This document shows, one piece after another, positions 1-9,782 of a stretch of DNA of 64,000 bases. The translations under genes were made by a program, and so were the position numbers. Positions within the stretch are counted from its first letter, which is position 1; each line of letters opens with the position of its first letter. The notes under the pieces were generated by a model. It saw only the letters and a list, made by a program, of their open reading frames with translations. It made no database searches and was not told the DNA's origin. The DNA comes from Bactericera cockerelli (lineage: Eukaryota > Arthropoda > Insecta > Hemiptera > Triozidae). Location of the stretch: positions 20,840,576 to 20,904,575 of the forward strand of contig CM044966.1 of the NCBI GenBank assembly GCA_024516035.1, read 5' to 3'.

Positions 1-469
1 ATTATCAGAACAAAAACCAAATAACAATTTTAATCCTTAATGTCGTACTGAGTCTACTTTTTTCTTTCTAACGGTTCAGCCCTCAATTTCAAAAAATTAA
101 ATAGGATAATCTTTTCTTCCTATGTAAATAAAAGAAACTATCATATTAAAACGAAATTTACATCAATCGTGTTGGTCATGAATAAATTCGTTCTTTAGAA
201 ACAAAATACCCTCGAGCAAACTGACAATTCCACTATCTTCGTTTTTTGCATCACACATTGCATAACCTAATATTTACATGGCGTACATACAAAATATAAT
301 ATCTTATGTATTTATTTTATTATCTGACCTGGTTGCAGGGTTTTCAGTGAAACCTTTACAATCAACACTGCGACCCAATTAGATATATTGTGACCAGTCT
401 TATACATATCTTATGTAAAATGATTATGATTATCTCATAGCTCAATATTAGCACAGCTGTAAATTTATG
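1..469. other. AT-rich spacer with a SINE tail fragment
   Basis: No gene is seen. Bases about 312-395 match the tail of the tRNA-headed SINE called family B here (compare 7,207-7,282): the same 'gcagggttttcagtgaaacc' block followed by 'cactgcgacc'. It is a minus-oriented, 5'-truncated copy. Confidence 0.5.
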
Positions 470-1013
470 ATCCCCCCAAAAACACCACTTCGTGGTTAAA
501 AAAAGAAGAACGCCTCACTCAAAAGAATGATTATAATTAGCTAAAAATAAATGATATCAAATTGAGAACACCTTACCCCCTCTCTTTCTATACCTCTGCA
601 CTCTTCTCTGAATGTATTCCTCTTGTGTTTATCTTTCTTTAAACTTTCTAGGGGTCATCCCAAACTTGATTTCTCTTTAAATTTACTTGTTGCACGGCAA
701 TAAAAAATGGCGGTCGGAGTATGATTTTTCTGAACCTATTTGATTTGAATCGAGAAAATTACACCGCGACCGCCATTTTTTATTGCCGTGCAACAAGTAA
801 ATTTAAAGAGAAATCAAGTTTGGGATGACCCCTAGAAAGTTTAAAGAAAGATAAACACAAGAGGAATACATTCAGAGAAGAGTGCAGAGGTATAGAAAGA
901 GAGGGGGTAAGGTGTTCTCAATTTGATATCATTTATTTTTAGCTAATTATAATCATTCTTTTGAGTGAGGCGTTCTTCTTTTTTTAACCACGAAGTGGTG
1001 TTTTTGGGGGGAT
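470..1013. mobile_element. Perfect long palindrome (foldback element), 247-bp arms
   Basis: Bases 470-716 and 767-1013 are reverse complements of equal length (247 bp) with no mismatch found in the parts I compared. They flank a 50-base loop. The ends are ATCCCCCCAAAAACACC and its complement. No target-site duplication (TSD) is clear. No coding potential. Probably a foldback-type or long-TIR MITE. A transcript through it would form a 247-bp hairpin. Confidence 0.85.
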
Positions 1014-1585
1014 ATCAGTTCTTTTTGTACGAAAATATAGGTTCATACACTACTAAAACATTATGAATAACAAAAGTAAATAAGTTGGGAAAATGTGAAT
1101 GTTCCAAGTTGTCTTTATATTAAGATATACATAGTTTAAGCAGTAAGTATGTAATTTTTCTAAGGTCAATATGTATTTGGATCACAGATTTGGCCCCCTG
1201 AGTACCCAAAGTGAATAAATAATATATAAATTTTCAATGCAAGACCTTTTGATTCTATACTCCACATGATTAGGTTTATCTTTTAATGCAAAATAGACCT
1301 CGGAGCCTCCTATGAGGGACACTTAAACACCTGGATTTACAAATGCCAAAGAAATCATTTTGTAATCACCTTATCAAGGTGAGGTAATGAGTTCTCTCCC
1401 GTTGACCTTTTCATACCCGAATTCTCTCTGACTTGTTGCAGGGGTCACTACGAGTATCTCTCCCGGAAATAAGACCATGCTTTTTTACATTGGATATTTA
1501 AGAAAATGAAAACTATAAAATTATCATTATTATATAAGAATCGGCCTTTTATAAGGAAATCTTTAAAATCTCTAACTAATGAAAG
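1014..1585. other. Spacer, nothing recognised
   Basis: AT-rich sequence without a convincing gene, splice pattern or repeat that I can identify. Confidence 0.4.
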
Positions 1586-1790
1586 GCAATGCCTTCAGTG
1601 TATAGTAGAGTTAGGTAAAATACATCGAAGGCCATGCCTCAGGAATATAGTGAGGTTAGGGATAATACATAGAAGGCAATGCCTCGGGTTTATAGTAGGG
1701 TTAGGTAAATATATAGAAGGCCATGCCTTGGGTTTATCATAGGGTTAGGAAAAATACATAGAAGGCCATGCCTCAGGTCTATATCAATGA
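1586..1790. repeat. Minisatellite, about 44-bp unit, about 5 copies
   Basis: A degenerate unit with the core 'gaaggccatgcctc' followed by 'gggtttatagtagggttagg' recurs about five times. The core is itself palindromic (AAGGCAATGCCTT-like). The short open frame across it only translates the repeat and is not taken as a gene. Confidence 0.8.
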
Positions 1791-1934
1791 TTCCTAGGTG
1801 TTTCGATTATAATTTTTATGCTAGGCCTAAACTATGTAGGTATAAAATCAGGTAAAAAAGGCAAACGACGCGACGGGAGACAATTTGGTGTTGATAAAAA
1901 CATGCGCGGGAGAGAACTCGGTGGTGACGTCCCT

Positions 1935-2110
1935 TATCAATACCTCACGAGGTATGAGTGTACCCCGGACATAATGGACAGAGAAAAAAAACTTCCCTGA
2001 AGGGGATCGAACCCAAGTCATCGTGCGTGCAAGCCTAGTATGCAACCCACTTGGCCAAAGTCACTACTTTGTCACAACTTTTAGTGAGTAGCATCGACAT
2101 TATGAGAGCT
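1935..2110 (-). repeat. tRNA-derived SINE, family C
   Basis: On the minus strand a tRNA-like head runs down from about 2,065, with a B-box 'gggttcgatcccc'. It is followed by a body containing 'cctcacgaggtatgagtg'. Other copies lie at 15,303-15,590, 29,940-30,110 and 41,545-41,725. Confidence 0.6.
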
Positions 2111-2304
2111 AATTCATCATATTTTATCTCCATCCAACCATGATTGTCCAAAATCAATCTCGTAATGCCGCCACAGGTCATTGGCCAATTCTGCAACTAC
2201 TAAAATTTTCCTCACGAGGCTGATGGGGTCGTCATGAAGATCAAATATAAAGATCGGAAAAACAAAACAACGTTAAGCCCAAATTGAAAATATAGAGCTA
2301 AAAA

Positions 2305-2385
2305 ATTTCGTCGTCGCCAGGATTCGAACCCATGCTGACTGGGTGGCAGGTCGAGCATGCTACCAATAGACAATGTTATTTTCTA
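2305..2385 (-). repeat. tRNA-like SINE head
   Basis: The B-box-like 'ggattcgaaccc' and an A-box-like stretch, both on the minus strand, resemble a degenerate tRNA. The acceptor stem does not close, so this is a SINE remnant and not a tRNA gene. Confidence 0.4.
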
Positions 2386-2568
2386 AAGAAACGGACGGAA
2401 AATGAACTAACTAAATGAATACTTGGAAATTTAAACATTGAAATTTTGCAGTGAGAGAGCGAGGTCATCTCGAAAAATACATACTGGCCAAGATCTGACC
2501 ACTGAGCTAAGGATTCGAAGGTACCTACCCGCCAAAGAAAATGAAAAGGCCACCAGGTGCCACCCGGT

Positions 2569-3433
2569 TAGGGTTACCAGAATATAATTTTGAAAAGGAG
2601 GACATTTTAGCTAAAAAAGGAGGACTTATTTTTATTTTATTTTTATGTATGGTTAGTACCTACTTAAATATTTGGATGATTGATTATACTTCTCAGAAGC
2701 ATGTACCTCTCTCAGTAATATGTGAATACTTGGGTCTTCTGATGACATTAGGTATGTGTAAAAATCATTACAATTTAGGAAAACAAATCAATGATACAAG
2801 ACATACATTACACCAGTATGAACCACAGCTCAGAAGACTAAAGTCAAGAAAAAGTTTCATGGCATCCACACAAGAAATCCCAACAACACCTGAAGCTCGT
2901 AGAATAGACCTGTGGAAGCAAAAAGTCCCTATCTCCGATTTCGAACTGCAAGAAAAAATATCAAAGGGTGAAAATCTACCATACCCTACATGGAAAACCA
3001 TTAATAGACTGAGAACAGGAGTAGGTAGGTGTAAACTAAATATGTTGAAATGGAAACTATCAGAAGATGACAAATGTGAATGTGGCTCCATCCAAACCAT
3101 GCAACATCTCCTGGTCTGTCCAAAACTCCCAACAAAATGTAACTCACAAGATCTCCTAGAAGCCAACAACCAGGCAGTAGAAGTCGCTCGTTATTGGCAA
3201 GAAACTATAAATATGAAGGCAATTGATGGCCCGGACTCGTAAAGTAAGTATTACAATTTATATGTCTGAGGTTGTATATTGTATTTTCGGGTTCTTACCA
3301 TGTTCTAGGTAATTTTCAGGACAAAACATGAAAAGCCGGACATTTCTGTAAATTTCAAAAAGCCGGCCGGACAGAGGACAAATGTGTGAAAAGCCGGACA
3401 TGTCCGGCTAAAGCCGGACGTCTGGTAACCCTA
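2569..3433 (+). mobile_element. hAT-like non-autonomous DNA transposon carrying a LINE fragment
   Basis: The element starts TAGGGTTACCAGA and ends with the inverted copy TCTGGTAACCCTA. It is flanked by a perfect 8-bp duplication CACCCGGT (2,561-2,568 and 3,434-3,441), which fits the hAT superfamily. Inside, an open frame (2,541-3,242, partly host sequence) encodes the C-terminal part of a non-LTR retrotransposon ORF2. It shows an NRLRTGVGRC stretch and the zinc-knuckle-like CECG...QTMQHLLVCP. No transposase is visible. The element has probably captured or received a LINE fragment. The GC-rich ends carry repeated 'gccgg' motifs. Confidence 0.75.
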
Positions 3434-3441
3434 CACCCGGT

Positions 3442-4204
3442 GGACCGGATGAAGGAATAAAATCAATAAATTTGGTATCTGCTCATCAAGATCTTTCATT
3501 TGATACCACTTAAGATTAGTATTATCCTTCAATTCCCGATTTGGGCTCCCAAAACTCGAGGCCGCCCAAATGGGCCGCCCGCTTATAATTTAGAATTTTT
3601 TTTGGTCCGGGCTCATCTCCATTATATCTTGATCACTTTAGACACCTCACTTAATCTTCAGTGCCAAGTTAAAGACACGAAGTCGGGTCTCAAAGGATCC
3701 GTATGAAAAAAAAAAAACGGAAAAAAAAAAAAAAATTATGAATCTTTTCATGTCTTTCACGATTGTTTGGGGGGTCTCGAAAATAGGGTTCCCGTTGGCC
3801 TAGGAAGTCAAACAAAAAATCAAATCAATTTATTTTTCAACGTAGAGTCCATTTCTGCAATAAAAATCGCAATTTTTGAAATTCATGTTGCACTTTTTGT
3901 TGGCTGAAAGTACATGAAATGCATGGGAACTATGTTTTCCGTAACCTTACACTCTGCCGGGCTGTCTCTTTCTTTGTATAGGCGTTCTTCACACCTCGGC
4001 CGAGGTGTTTGATAATTACTGTATATTTATTCTGTTAAATATAACCTACCACTTTAGTGGTGAGAATTGTTTCATAAAAAAATATTTAAGCACCGTGTTC
4101 ATAATATTTAGTACGTGCTTTCTAATTTCCTCATTATGGCGTACACTTTTAGTACAATATGGGTAAGAAAAGGTACTAGACATTTTCATTGTATTAAAAA
4201 CCCG
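3442..4204. other. Spacer with simple A-runs
   Basis: No gene is supported. There are two A-runs near 3,707-3,735, and otherwise no structure that I recognise. Confidence 0.4.
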
Positions 4205-4520
4205 TTTATGAGCACACGAATTAGCTCAGTAGTTAAGCACTCGCTTGCCTCGAAGGTCCCGGGTTCGAACCCTCGCACCGACAAAAATGTGTATTCAAAA
4301 TTTGGTTACAGTTGTTTGTAAGGGATATCTTCGGGTGCGCTCGTGTTGACTCAGCACCTAAATGGGAAGTATTGTGTCACTTCTCGCCCAGAAGAGAGGA
4401 GACACACTACGGGATGGGCATGCTACAACACAGACCACAAGCGTTAACAGTAGCTCTTGTTTCATGCATTCGAAATAAAAAAGGCTGTGAAACACTCATC
4501 TTAAAAAACAAAAATGTCAG
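4205..4520 (+). repeat. tRNA-derived SINE, family D
   Basis: The head has 'ttagctcagtagttaagcac' (A box) and 'gggttcgaacc' (B box). A body follows with 'tttgtaagggata', 'cgctcgtgttgac', 'cacttctcgccc' and 'ctacgggatgggca', and the 3' end is A-rich. A second full copy is at 51,690-51,998 and a partial one at 55,471-55,675. The short frames inside are not genes. Confidence 0.8.
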
Positions 4521-4524
4521 ATAG

Positions 4525-4780
4525 GTGTGTATCTTTTTTCGTGTTCTACCTTCTTGTAAAGACTCACTTTCTCTGGATCTCTCACGATCTCCTTTCGTTC
4601 TACCTCCTTATGATGCCTCACATTTTCTCCGTCTCACAGATAATAATATCCTCCAGCTCTACCTCCATATAATGCCTCACTTCCTCATATCTCAATATAT
4701 CTTCTCGTGCTACCTCCATGTAATGCCCCACTTCCCCATCTCTCAGATTTCTCACTGCGTGCTACCTCCTCGTTAATCTA
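4525..4780. repeat. Degenerate minisatellite (about 45-bp unit)
   Basis: A unit of the form 'gctacctcc' plus 'tgtaatgcctcacttcctc' plus 'atctctcagat' recurs with drift. A further degenerate copy continues at about 5,005-5,065, where it underlies the signal-peptide region of the gene that follows. Bases 4,780-4,900 are a short AT-rich stretch with repeated 'ttaatctatctagatct'. Confidence 0.65.
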
Positions 4781-5013
4781 TCTAGATCTAAATTTAATTC
4801 TTTAATTAAATCTATCTTGTTTAATATTAAACATTTAATTTAAATCTAAATCAAACTACGAGTAGTTAATCTATCTAGATCTAGATTTAATCAAGTTTTC
4901 TTTACAAAATATAGCATATACAATTTACAAGAAACAAACTTGAAATTATTCATCAAAACTTGATCAAGGGCGGCGCTAACGCCTACGACATTCTCTTCCG
5001 CACCACCCTCGTA

Positions 5014-5241
5014 ATGCCTCACTTTCTCTCAACTCTCAGATGTCTCCTCGCGTGCTACTTCCTGGTGATGACGTCACGGGCCGAGCAGCCGTCGATCCGT
5101 GATGACGCCGACTGGGAACAAAAATGTCGGACGGAAAACAAGTACAAGACGGCCCACTCGAAACAGACATGGATGATGGCCCTCACCCTGCCTTACTTGC
5201 TCCGGGACAGTGTCGAGAACAAGTACTTGGAACTGTTCCAT
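5014..5241 (+). CDS. Exon 1 (coding) of a secreted proprotein-like gene: signal peptide and N-terminus
   Basis: The proposed start ATG at 5,014 opens a signal-peptide-like sequence: MPHFLSTLR, then the hydrophobic core CLLACYFLVM, then TSRA, with likely cleavage before EQPSIRDD. The mature start holds a WEQKCRTENKYK stretch. The exon ends in CAT and the 5' splice site gtgagt (5,242), phase 0. Base composition is GC-rich compared with the flanks, as expected for coding sequence. An alternative is that the exon begins after the 'ctctcag' at about 5,039, with the initiator in an unseen upstream exon, because the frame stays open. The whole joined gene (5,014-12,635) would encode about 1243 residues. 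I do not recognise the family. Confidence 0.55.
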
Positions 5242-5994
5242 GTGAGTCGCTTTTTCTAATAATAATAATAATAATAATATCGCCTTATTTATACTGCCCG
5301 ATTAGGACTGTTGAAGTCCCTTTATTCCAGCAGTAACAGCATTTGTACATTTTTTACAAAACCTTTCGGGCCGAATTATGAAACAGGATTAGTAAATCCT
5401 AGTGGACCTTTCCCTTAACTAGTGGACCACACAGGAAAAAAAAAGTGGGCCTCTTTGTCGATCGAAAGAGAAAATTCAAACGCCGTGCTAAAATACCATG
5501 CCTCAGAGTAAAAGTCTGCAAAGAGAGTTTGATTATTTTTCTTTTATTACGTTCGTTACCAAGGCAATTTTTTCAAGTTTTACGTAGGGACCGGTCGGTA
5601 AAGTCGCTGTTGCATCCTGGGGACCAAAATCTTTTTTTTTTGTTGCATATTTGCCATCGTATTTGTACAAGAATCGATCCTATATTTGTTCTAATACTAA
5701 CAACCTACCTCAAAAAGGCCATATATGGATGTCCGGTGTCCGGTCCCTCGATAAAATTTTGATAACAGCCACATGTGTGTTTTCGGTCCCAAAGAAAAAC
5801 ACAAAAACATCCACATATGGCCGTTCGGTAACGAACGTGTTAAAAACATTTCATCTGTACATTTTAAATAAAACATGATTAAATAACGTTTATATATATA
5901 TTCCAAAAGAAATCCCTTAACTTTCACCTTGACAACAACTGTAGAGGTCATGTGTAGACATGGCTTTGTAGCTGTGTATTCTCTCTGTGGCGTA

Positions 5995-6165
5995 ACGGAG
6001 CTGTGGCCAGACCCCGTGGCGTAACCGTTGTGACTATTGCCCGTAGTCCAGAGATCTCGAGTTTGATTCTAGTTGCAAGACTTCGGTGATTCTACGCGAG
6101 AACTGGTGCATTCAACGCGCCGTGGACGGATGGCGGTGGCTATCTTCACCACTGAGCTGCCGGGA
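5995..6165. repeat. Chimeric SINE fragment: tRNA-like head joined to a 5S-like segment
   Basis: The plus strand reads 'tggcgtaaccgttgtgacta' and 'cgtagtccagagatct', the family B tRNA-like head. On the minus strand, about 6,080-6,125 reads 'gcgttgaatgcaccagttct' then 'gaatcaccgaagt', close to the 5' half of arthropod 5S rRNA. A second degenerate tRNA-like piece ('gagctgccgggaca') closes it at about 6,165. The orientation is head to head. Confidence 0.5.
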
Positions 6166-6179
6166 CAGACACTTTAGGG

Positions 6180-6490
6180 GTATTTTCGTTTTGGATATTT
6201 TTTTTTTTCCAGGTTCAGCATTTCGCAATATTTCAATGATACTCCAAATATTTCTAGTTTAGCTTCCCCACTATTCGTGAAAAAAAAATGCGTTTCGGTA
6301 CCTACTTTTAAAGATAAACAATGAACTTAACCTATAAAAGAACTGGAAGCAAAAATTTTCCAAATCCATTTTGGTTAACCAAACTGGAAGAAGATCTTTC
6401 CTCTTCTAAAAGAAAAATGACTTTCTTCCAGTATGTTCATTTTATTCCAGTTGAATCCTCTTTGGTTAGAAAGAAAAATACGGATTTTTA
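6180..6490. repeat. Dispersed repeat, family F (copy 1)
   Basis: It shares 'agcttccccactattcgtga', 'gataaacaatgaac' and 'cctataaaagaactggaag' with 12,895-13,290 and 16,460-16,730. Internal 'aactggaagaaga' motifs occur in both orientations, which gives a partly palindromic core. It is non-coding. Confidence 0.65.
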
Positions 6491-6694
6491 GTGACTTTTT
6501 TTTTTTACACTTTATTTTTTTTTACAAAACAATCATCAACAACAACAAAAAATATAACAATAAATTAAAAAAAAAAAAAAAAAACTTAGAAATATGTACA
6601 AAAAGAAATATTAATTTATATTACAATTGTTTTGTAATCCGGGGCGAAGTTAATGCCTTAGGCATTCTCTGCCACTTAACATTCCGCCCCACAG

Positions 6695-6962
6695 AATCAC
6701 ACATTCCTCCCTTACCTCATGCGGAGTCCCACTATCACCAAGCTCCCGACCGAAGGCAGCGTTCCCCTGCGTGCGGGCGACCCGAAACTGAGTGCGGCCC
6801 TAGATGGGCGCCTCGCCCAACTCTTGGGCAGAGTTGAGAATAAGGCGAAGGAGGGCGTGGCTACCAAGAGCTACACGATTGGTAGGAGGTACAGCTACAC
6901 TAACACGCTGGGACAAGATATGCGGGAGTCGGACATTGAATCTGATTGGATACCAAACAGAG
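6695..6962 (+). CDS. Exon 2 of the secreted proprotein-like gene
   Basis: It follows a 3' splice site 'ccgccccacag' (ending 6,694) and ends before gtaagt (6,963), entering in phase 0 and leaving in phase 1. It encodes NHTFLPYLM, a basic/polar middle (LAQLLGRVENKAKEG) and ends ...SDWIPNR. The reading frame and phase fit exon 1 (ends phase 0) and exon 3 (starts phase 1). The GC-rich coding composition stands out from the AT-rich introns. No domain is recognised. Confidence 0.6.
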
Positions 6963-7202
6963 GTAAGTTATATCACTACTGTCGGTTCATACAGAGGAAA
7001 CTTTGTCATCTGTTTCGGTAGCTCATTGGTAAAGGGGCACTCTGTGAATTCAGAGACTCCAGAGGTCGTGAGAAAATTATCAAATTTAAAATATCTAGGA
7101 TGCTATGTACAATATGACAAGGGCCCTCAGAACCAAGCCAATGCTGGTCTACTCCCTGTTTATAGTCCTCCAGCCAGAGTTAGGAATATATTATATATTA
7201 TT

Positions 7203-7537
7203 ATTATCTGATCTGGTTGCAGGGTTTTCAGTGAAACCCTAACAATTAACACTGCGACCTAATTAGATCTATTGTGACCTGTTGATTCTATTTGGTTTTA
7301 ACTTCCTGATTGAGATAGATAGTAAGGACGGGGGTTTTACACTCCATTCGCTTGGAATCGTACCGTCTACCCACATTAACCTCACCCAGCCTGGGTATCG
7401 CCGGAAATGCCAGCCTCACGTGTTTGGAGGGAACAGAATTTTCTTCGGAAAGTCTGCTCCAACCGGGGATCGAACTTGGGATCTCTGGACGACGGGCAGT
7501 AGTCACAACCATTACGCCACGGAGGCTGGCGAGGTAT
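7203..7537 (-). repeat. tRNA-derived SINE, family B (intronic, antisense to the gene)
   Basis: On the minus strand a tRNA-like head (B-box 'agttcgatcccc', near 7,465) starts at about 7,530. A body with 'cccaggctgggtgaggttaa' and 'aatggagtgtaaaaccccc' follows, and the tail is 'ggtttcactgaaaaccctgc'. A full plus-strand copy lies at 35,972-36,300. The body is shared with the 5S-headed SINE at 31,951 and 46,785. Confidence 0.8.
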
Positions 7538-7617
7538 ACAGGGTGATCACAAAGTCTGATCCCACTCCCAGCGTGTGTTCTATGCTGTATCTCTAGAAAA
7601 AGAATTGGTAGAAAGAT

Positions 7618-7650
<33 letters not shown>

Positions 7651-7776
7651 CATGAGAAAACCTCTCAACTACACCTTTCAAACATACTCAACCTTATCTG
7701 ATAATGTTAGTTTTGGGCTGGTTTTACAGTTACTGGCCACCGCGCCGAGTGGGGTGAGACTTTGTGTCCACCCTGT
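7538..7776. mobile_element. Short TIR element with ACAGGGTG ends
   Basis: It begins ACAGGGTGATCACAAAGTCT and ends with the near-complement AGACTTTGTGTCCACCCTGT. The terminal repeats are about 28 bp, with 'gatcccactc' matched by 'gagtggggtg'. It is 239 bp, flanked by TAT/ATA, and contains a T30 run (about 7,619-7,650). The ends match the larger foldback at 21,281-22,087. It lies in intron 2. Confidence 0.7.
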
Positions 7777-7940
7777 ATATTTATTTATTTATTTATTTAG
7801 AAACTCTTTATTAGCAGAACATATATACAGACAAACAATGGTAAAAATTAAGTATAAAATTGACAGTATTAATAATATAAACAAGAAAAAAAAAATAATT
7901 AAAATATATGTGTATATAAATAAAAATCTCCCGCTTTCAG

Positions 7941-8222
7941 CCGACCTCTCCGCGAACATTCCCGAGCCGGTGCAGAAAGGCCGCAACTCGCCCAAAATCC
8001 AGCCGCGTCTGTGGAAGTGTCTCGTCAATCCGCGAGGCCACTGGGAGAAGAACAGGACGTTCATCAACGGCATCTCGGACTCGTTTGACCCCGACTACGA
8101 CGCGTGGAACGAGTCCCACCCGTTTCCCAACGGGAACCAGGCCGAAGGCGGAGCCTACGATAGCGAGATTTCCATGCTCAAGCGTCGCAGCATGTGTCCG
8201 AACATCATCTTCCATACGCTGG
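7941..8222 (+). CDS. Exon 3 of the secreted proprotein-like gene
   Basis: The 3' splice site 'cccgctttcag' ends at 7,940 and the 5' splice site gtgagt starts at 8,223. Both borders are phase 1. The encoded stretch includes LWKCLVNPRGHWEKNRTF, SFDPDYDAWNESHPF and a basic site LKRRS before MCPNIIFHTLG. Two Asn-X-Ser/Thr sites (NRT, NES) fit a secreted protein. The last 58 bases plus the splice site are tandemly duplicated directly downstream (8,223-8,280), giving a second identical donor at 8,281. Its use would shift the frame. Confidence 0.65.
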
Positions 8223-8972
8223 GTGAGTGTTGTTACTATCAAGATTATCATGTGTCCGAACATCATCTTCCATACGCTGGGTGAGTGTTGTTGTTGTGAA
8301 GATTATCATGCGTTTCTGGTGATTCTCGCTCGCATCAGTTCCTGATACAAAAAATATCACAGGCCATCCAAAGGGGCAATAGCTCGAGCATCAGAGGCCC
8401 GCTTCCTCTCGGTAGTGAGCTCGAAGAAATATATTACCTTTGAAATATACGTTTAGTAGTGACTTTAGCTCAATACCTGATACTAAAATAGCATTAGGTT
8501 AATGTGGTTCCCAGCGAATGGAGGGTGAAACCCCCGTCCTGACTAATTCGAATAGAATCAACTGGTCACACTAGATCTAAATAGAGGTCGGAGTCATAAT
8601 TGGTGCTTCTCTTGTAGAACTCCAACCAGTCTAATAAAACCCCTTTGTATGAAAAATTACAAATATAGCAATAATAATACATGGGGAGAGAGCGAGGGGG
8701 AGAGGGGGGGGGGGGAGGGAGAGAGGGTGAGAGAGGGGGGGGGGAGGGAGAGAGAATAAGAAAAGGAGAGAATATGAGGTGAGAGAACCTTTTAAGTATC
8801 AATATGCCAACCAACAAAAAATTTACCTCTAAAATATTTCAGAGAGGTCTCAGTCAGTGACTGATTTTGTCTAATATTTTGGAAGATTCTGTATTAATTG
8901 GAAGTTTTTTTCCGATTGTAATGTATTCTTAAACAAAGAAAGACTATTATTTTCTACTCTATGTCCTCCTAG
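8223..8972 (+). other. Intron 3 of the secreted proprotein-like gene
   Basis: It starts with the duplicated donor segment. A plus-oriented SINE family B fragment with 'cccagcgaatggagggtgaa' is at about 8,498-8,600, and a purine-rich GA/G microsatellite at 8,681-8,760. It ends in the 3' splice site 'tatgtcctcctag'. Confidence 0.6.
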
Positions 8973-9782
8973 GCCCCGGCGAGCATCCTGTGAACAACCC
9001 CTTGTACATGGACTCGGACTATAACTTCCGCGACATTCCCAACTTCAACGGGACCTGGCACTACCCGAACGACTCTCGATCATCTTCGGGCGAGAGCCGA
9101 ATGGATCCGAACGAGGCTTTGAAACGAGCCGAATACTTCCGATCGATGTTGAACAAAACGCGCGAGGAGCGAAAAATAATGGACGAGTACACGACGGGAT
9201 TTTACGATCGCGACTATTGTCTCGGCCGAAAACGGCGCGCCGTGAACCTAGGGGGGAACCCTGTGGAACTCCAAAATGCAGGTGGTGGCGCAGTCAAAGG
9301 CCCGGGTCATGTCGAGAAAGCGCATCGCAAGAGGAGGAACGCTCAGAAACGTGGCGAAAAAAACAGCCATAACATGGAATTATTGGCGCCGTCCAATCGC
9401 GAAAAAAGAAACGCGAGACGAATCAAACGCATTGACGACACGATGGACACTGAGGATGCCGGAAAAGTCAACGCGAGACACGCCAAGCATCGCCGCAATG
9501 TGGACAACCCAACCAGGTGCGACGCTTACAATGGCACGATTGAGAACATAGACGACTTCATCAATGAAGGAAACGGCTTTGCCAAACGCGCTCAAAATGA
9601 GAAACGTTTGCAAAACGCTGACACGGACGGCCCAGAAGAATACAAGCAGCAAGAAAATGAAAACAACCCCGTCAGTCCAACCGAACACAAACCAATCCAT
9701 TTGACTCTTCAACCAGTTCAACCACCACTTGTTGGGGAACGTCCTGCCTCGGATGAAATCATCAGCATCCAGGCCAATCTAG
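8973..9782 (+). CDS. Exon 4 of the secreted proprotein-like gene, with an alternative read-through end at 9,961
   Basis: It enters in phase 1 (GGC completed across the splice) and encodes PGEHPVNNPLYMDSDYNF followed by a long hydrophilic, strongly basic region. Candidate proprotein-convertase sites include GRKRR/AVN, RRIKR/ID and FAKR/AQ. NGT and NDS glycosylation sites are also present. A good donor at 9,783 (ctag|gtaaac) leaves phase 1 and joins exon 5 in frame (GAC). If the donor is skipped the frame stays open and coding-like (PRGEYVPPQPVPYTLP...) to a stop at 9,959-9,961. That would give a 588-residue isoform. No known domain is recognised. Confidence 0.7.

Larger units (their letters stand above)
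5260..6694 (+). other. Intron 1 of the secreted proprotein-like gene, with repeats
   Basis: It holds an (ata)n run at about 5,260-5,278 and a dispersed repeat with 'attatgaaacaggatta' at about 5,370. A related dispersed repeat with 'ccttgacaacaactgtag' is at about 5,925. A chimeric SINE is at about 5,995-6,165 and a copy of repeat family F at 6,180-6,490. Poly-A/T runs occur at about 6,500-6,585. The last 50 bases before the 3' splice site resemble the body of SINE family A. Confidence 0.5.

Noticed and set aside
470..1013. LTRs of a retrotransposon
   Set aside because: The repeats are inverted, not direct, and only 50 bases lie between them.
2541..3242. 233-residue open frame as a host gene
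   Set aside because: It starts in flanking DNA, lies within a hAT-like element and encodes the C-terminus of a LINE.
4205..4290. A tRNA gene with good A and B boxes
   Set aside because: The same head with the same downstream body recurs at 51,690, and the cloverleaf does not close. It is a SINE.
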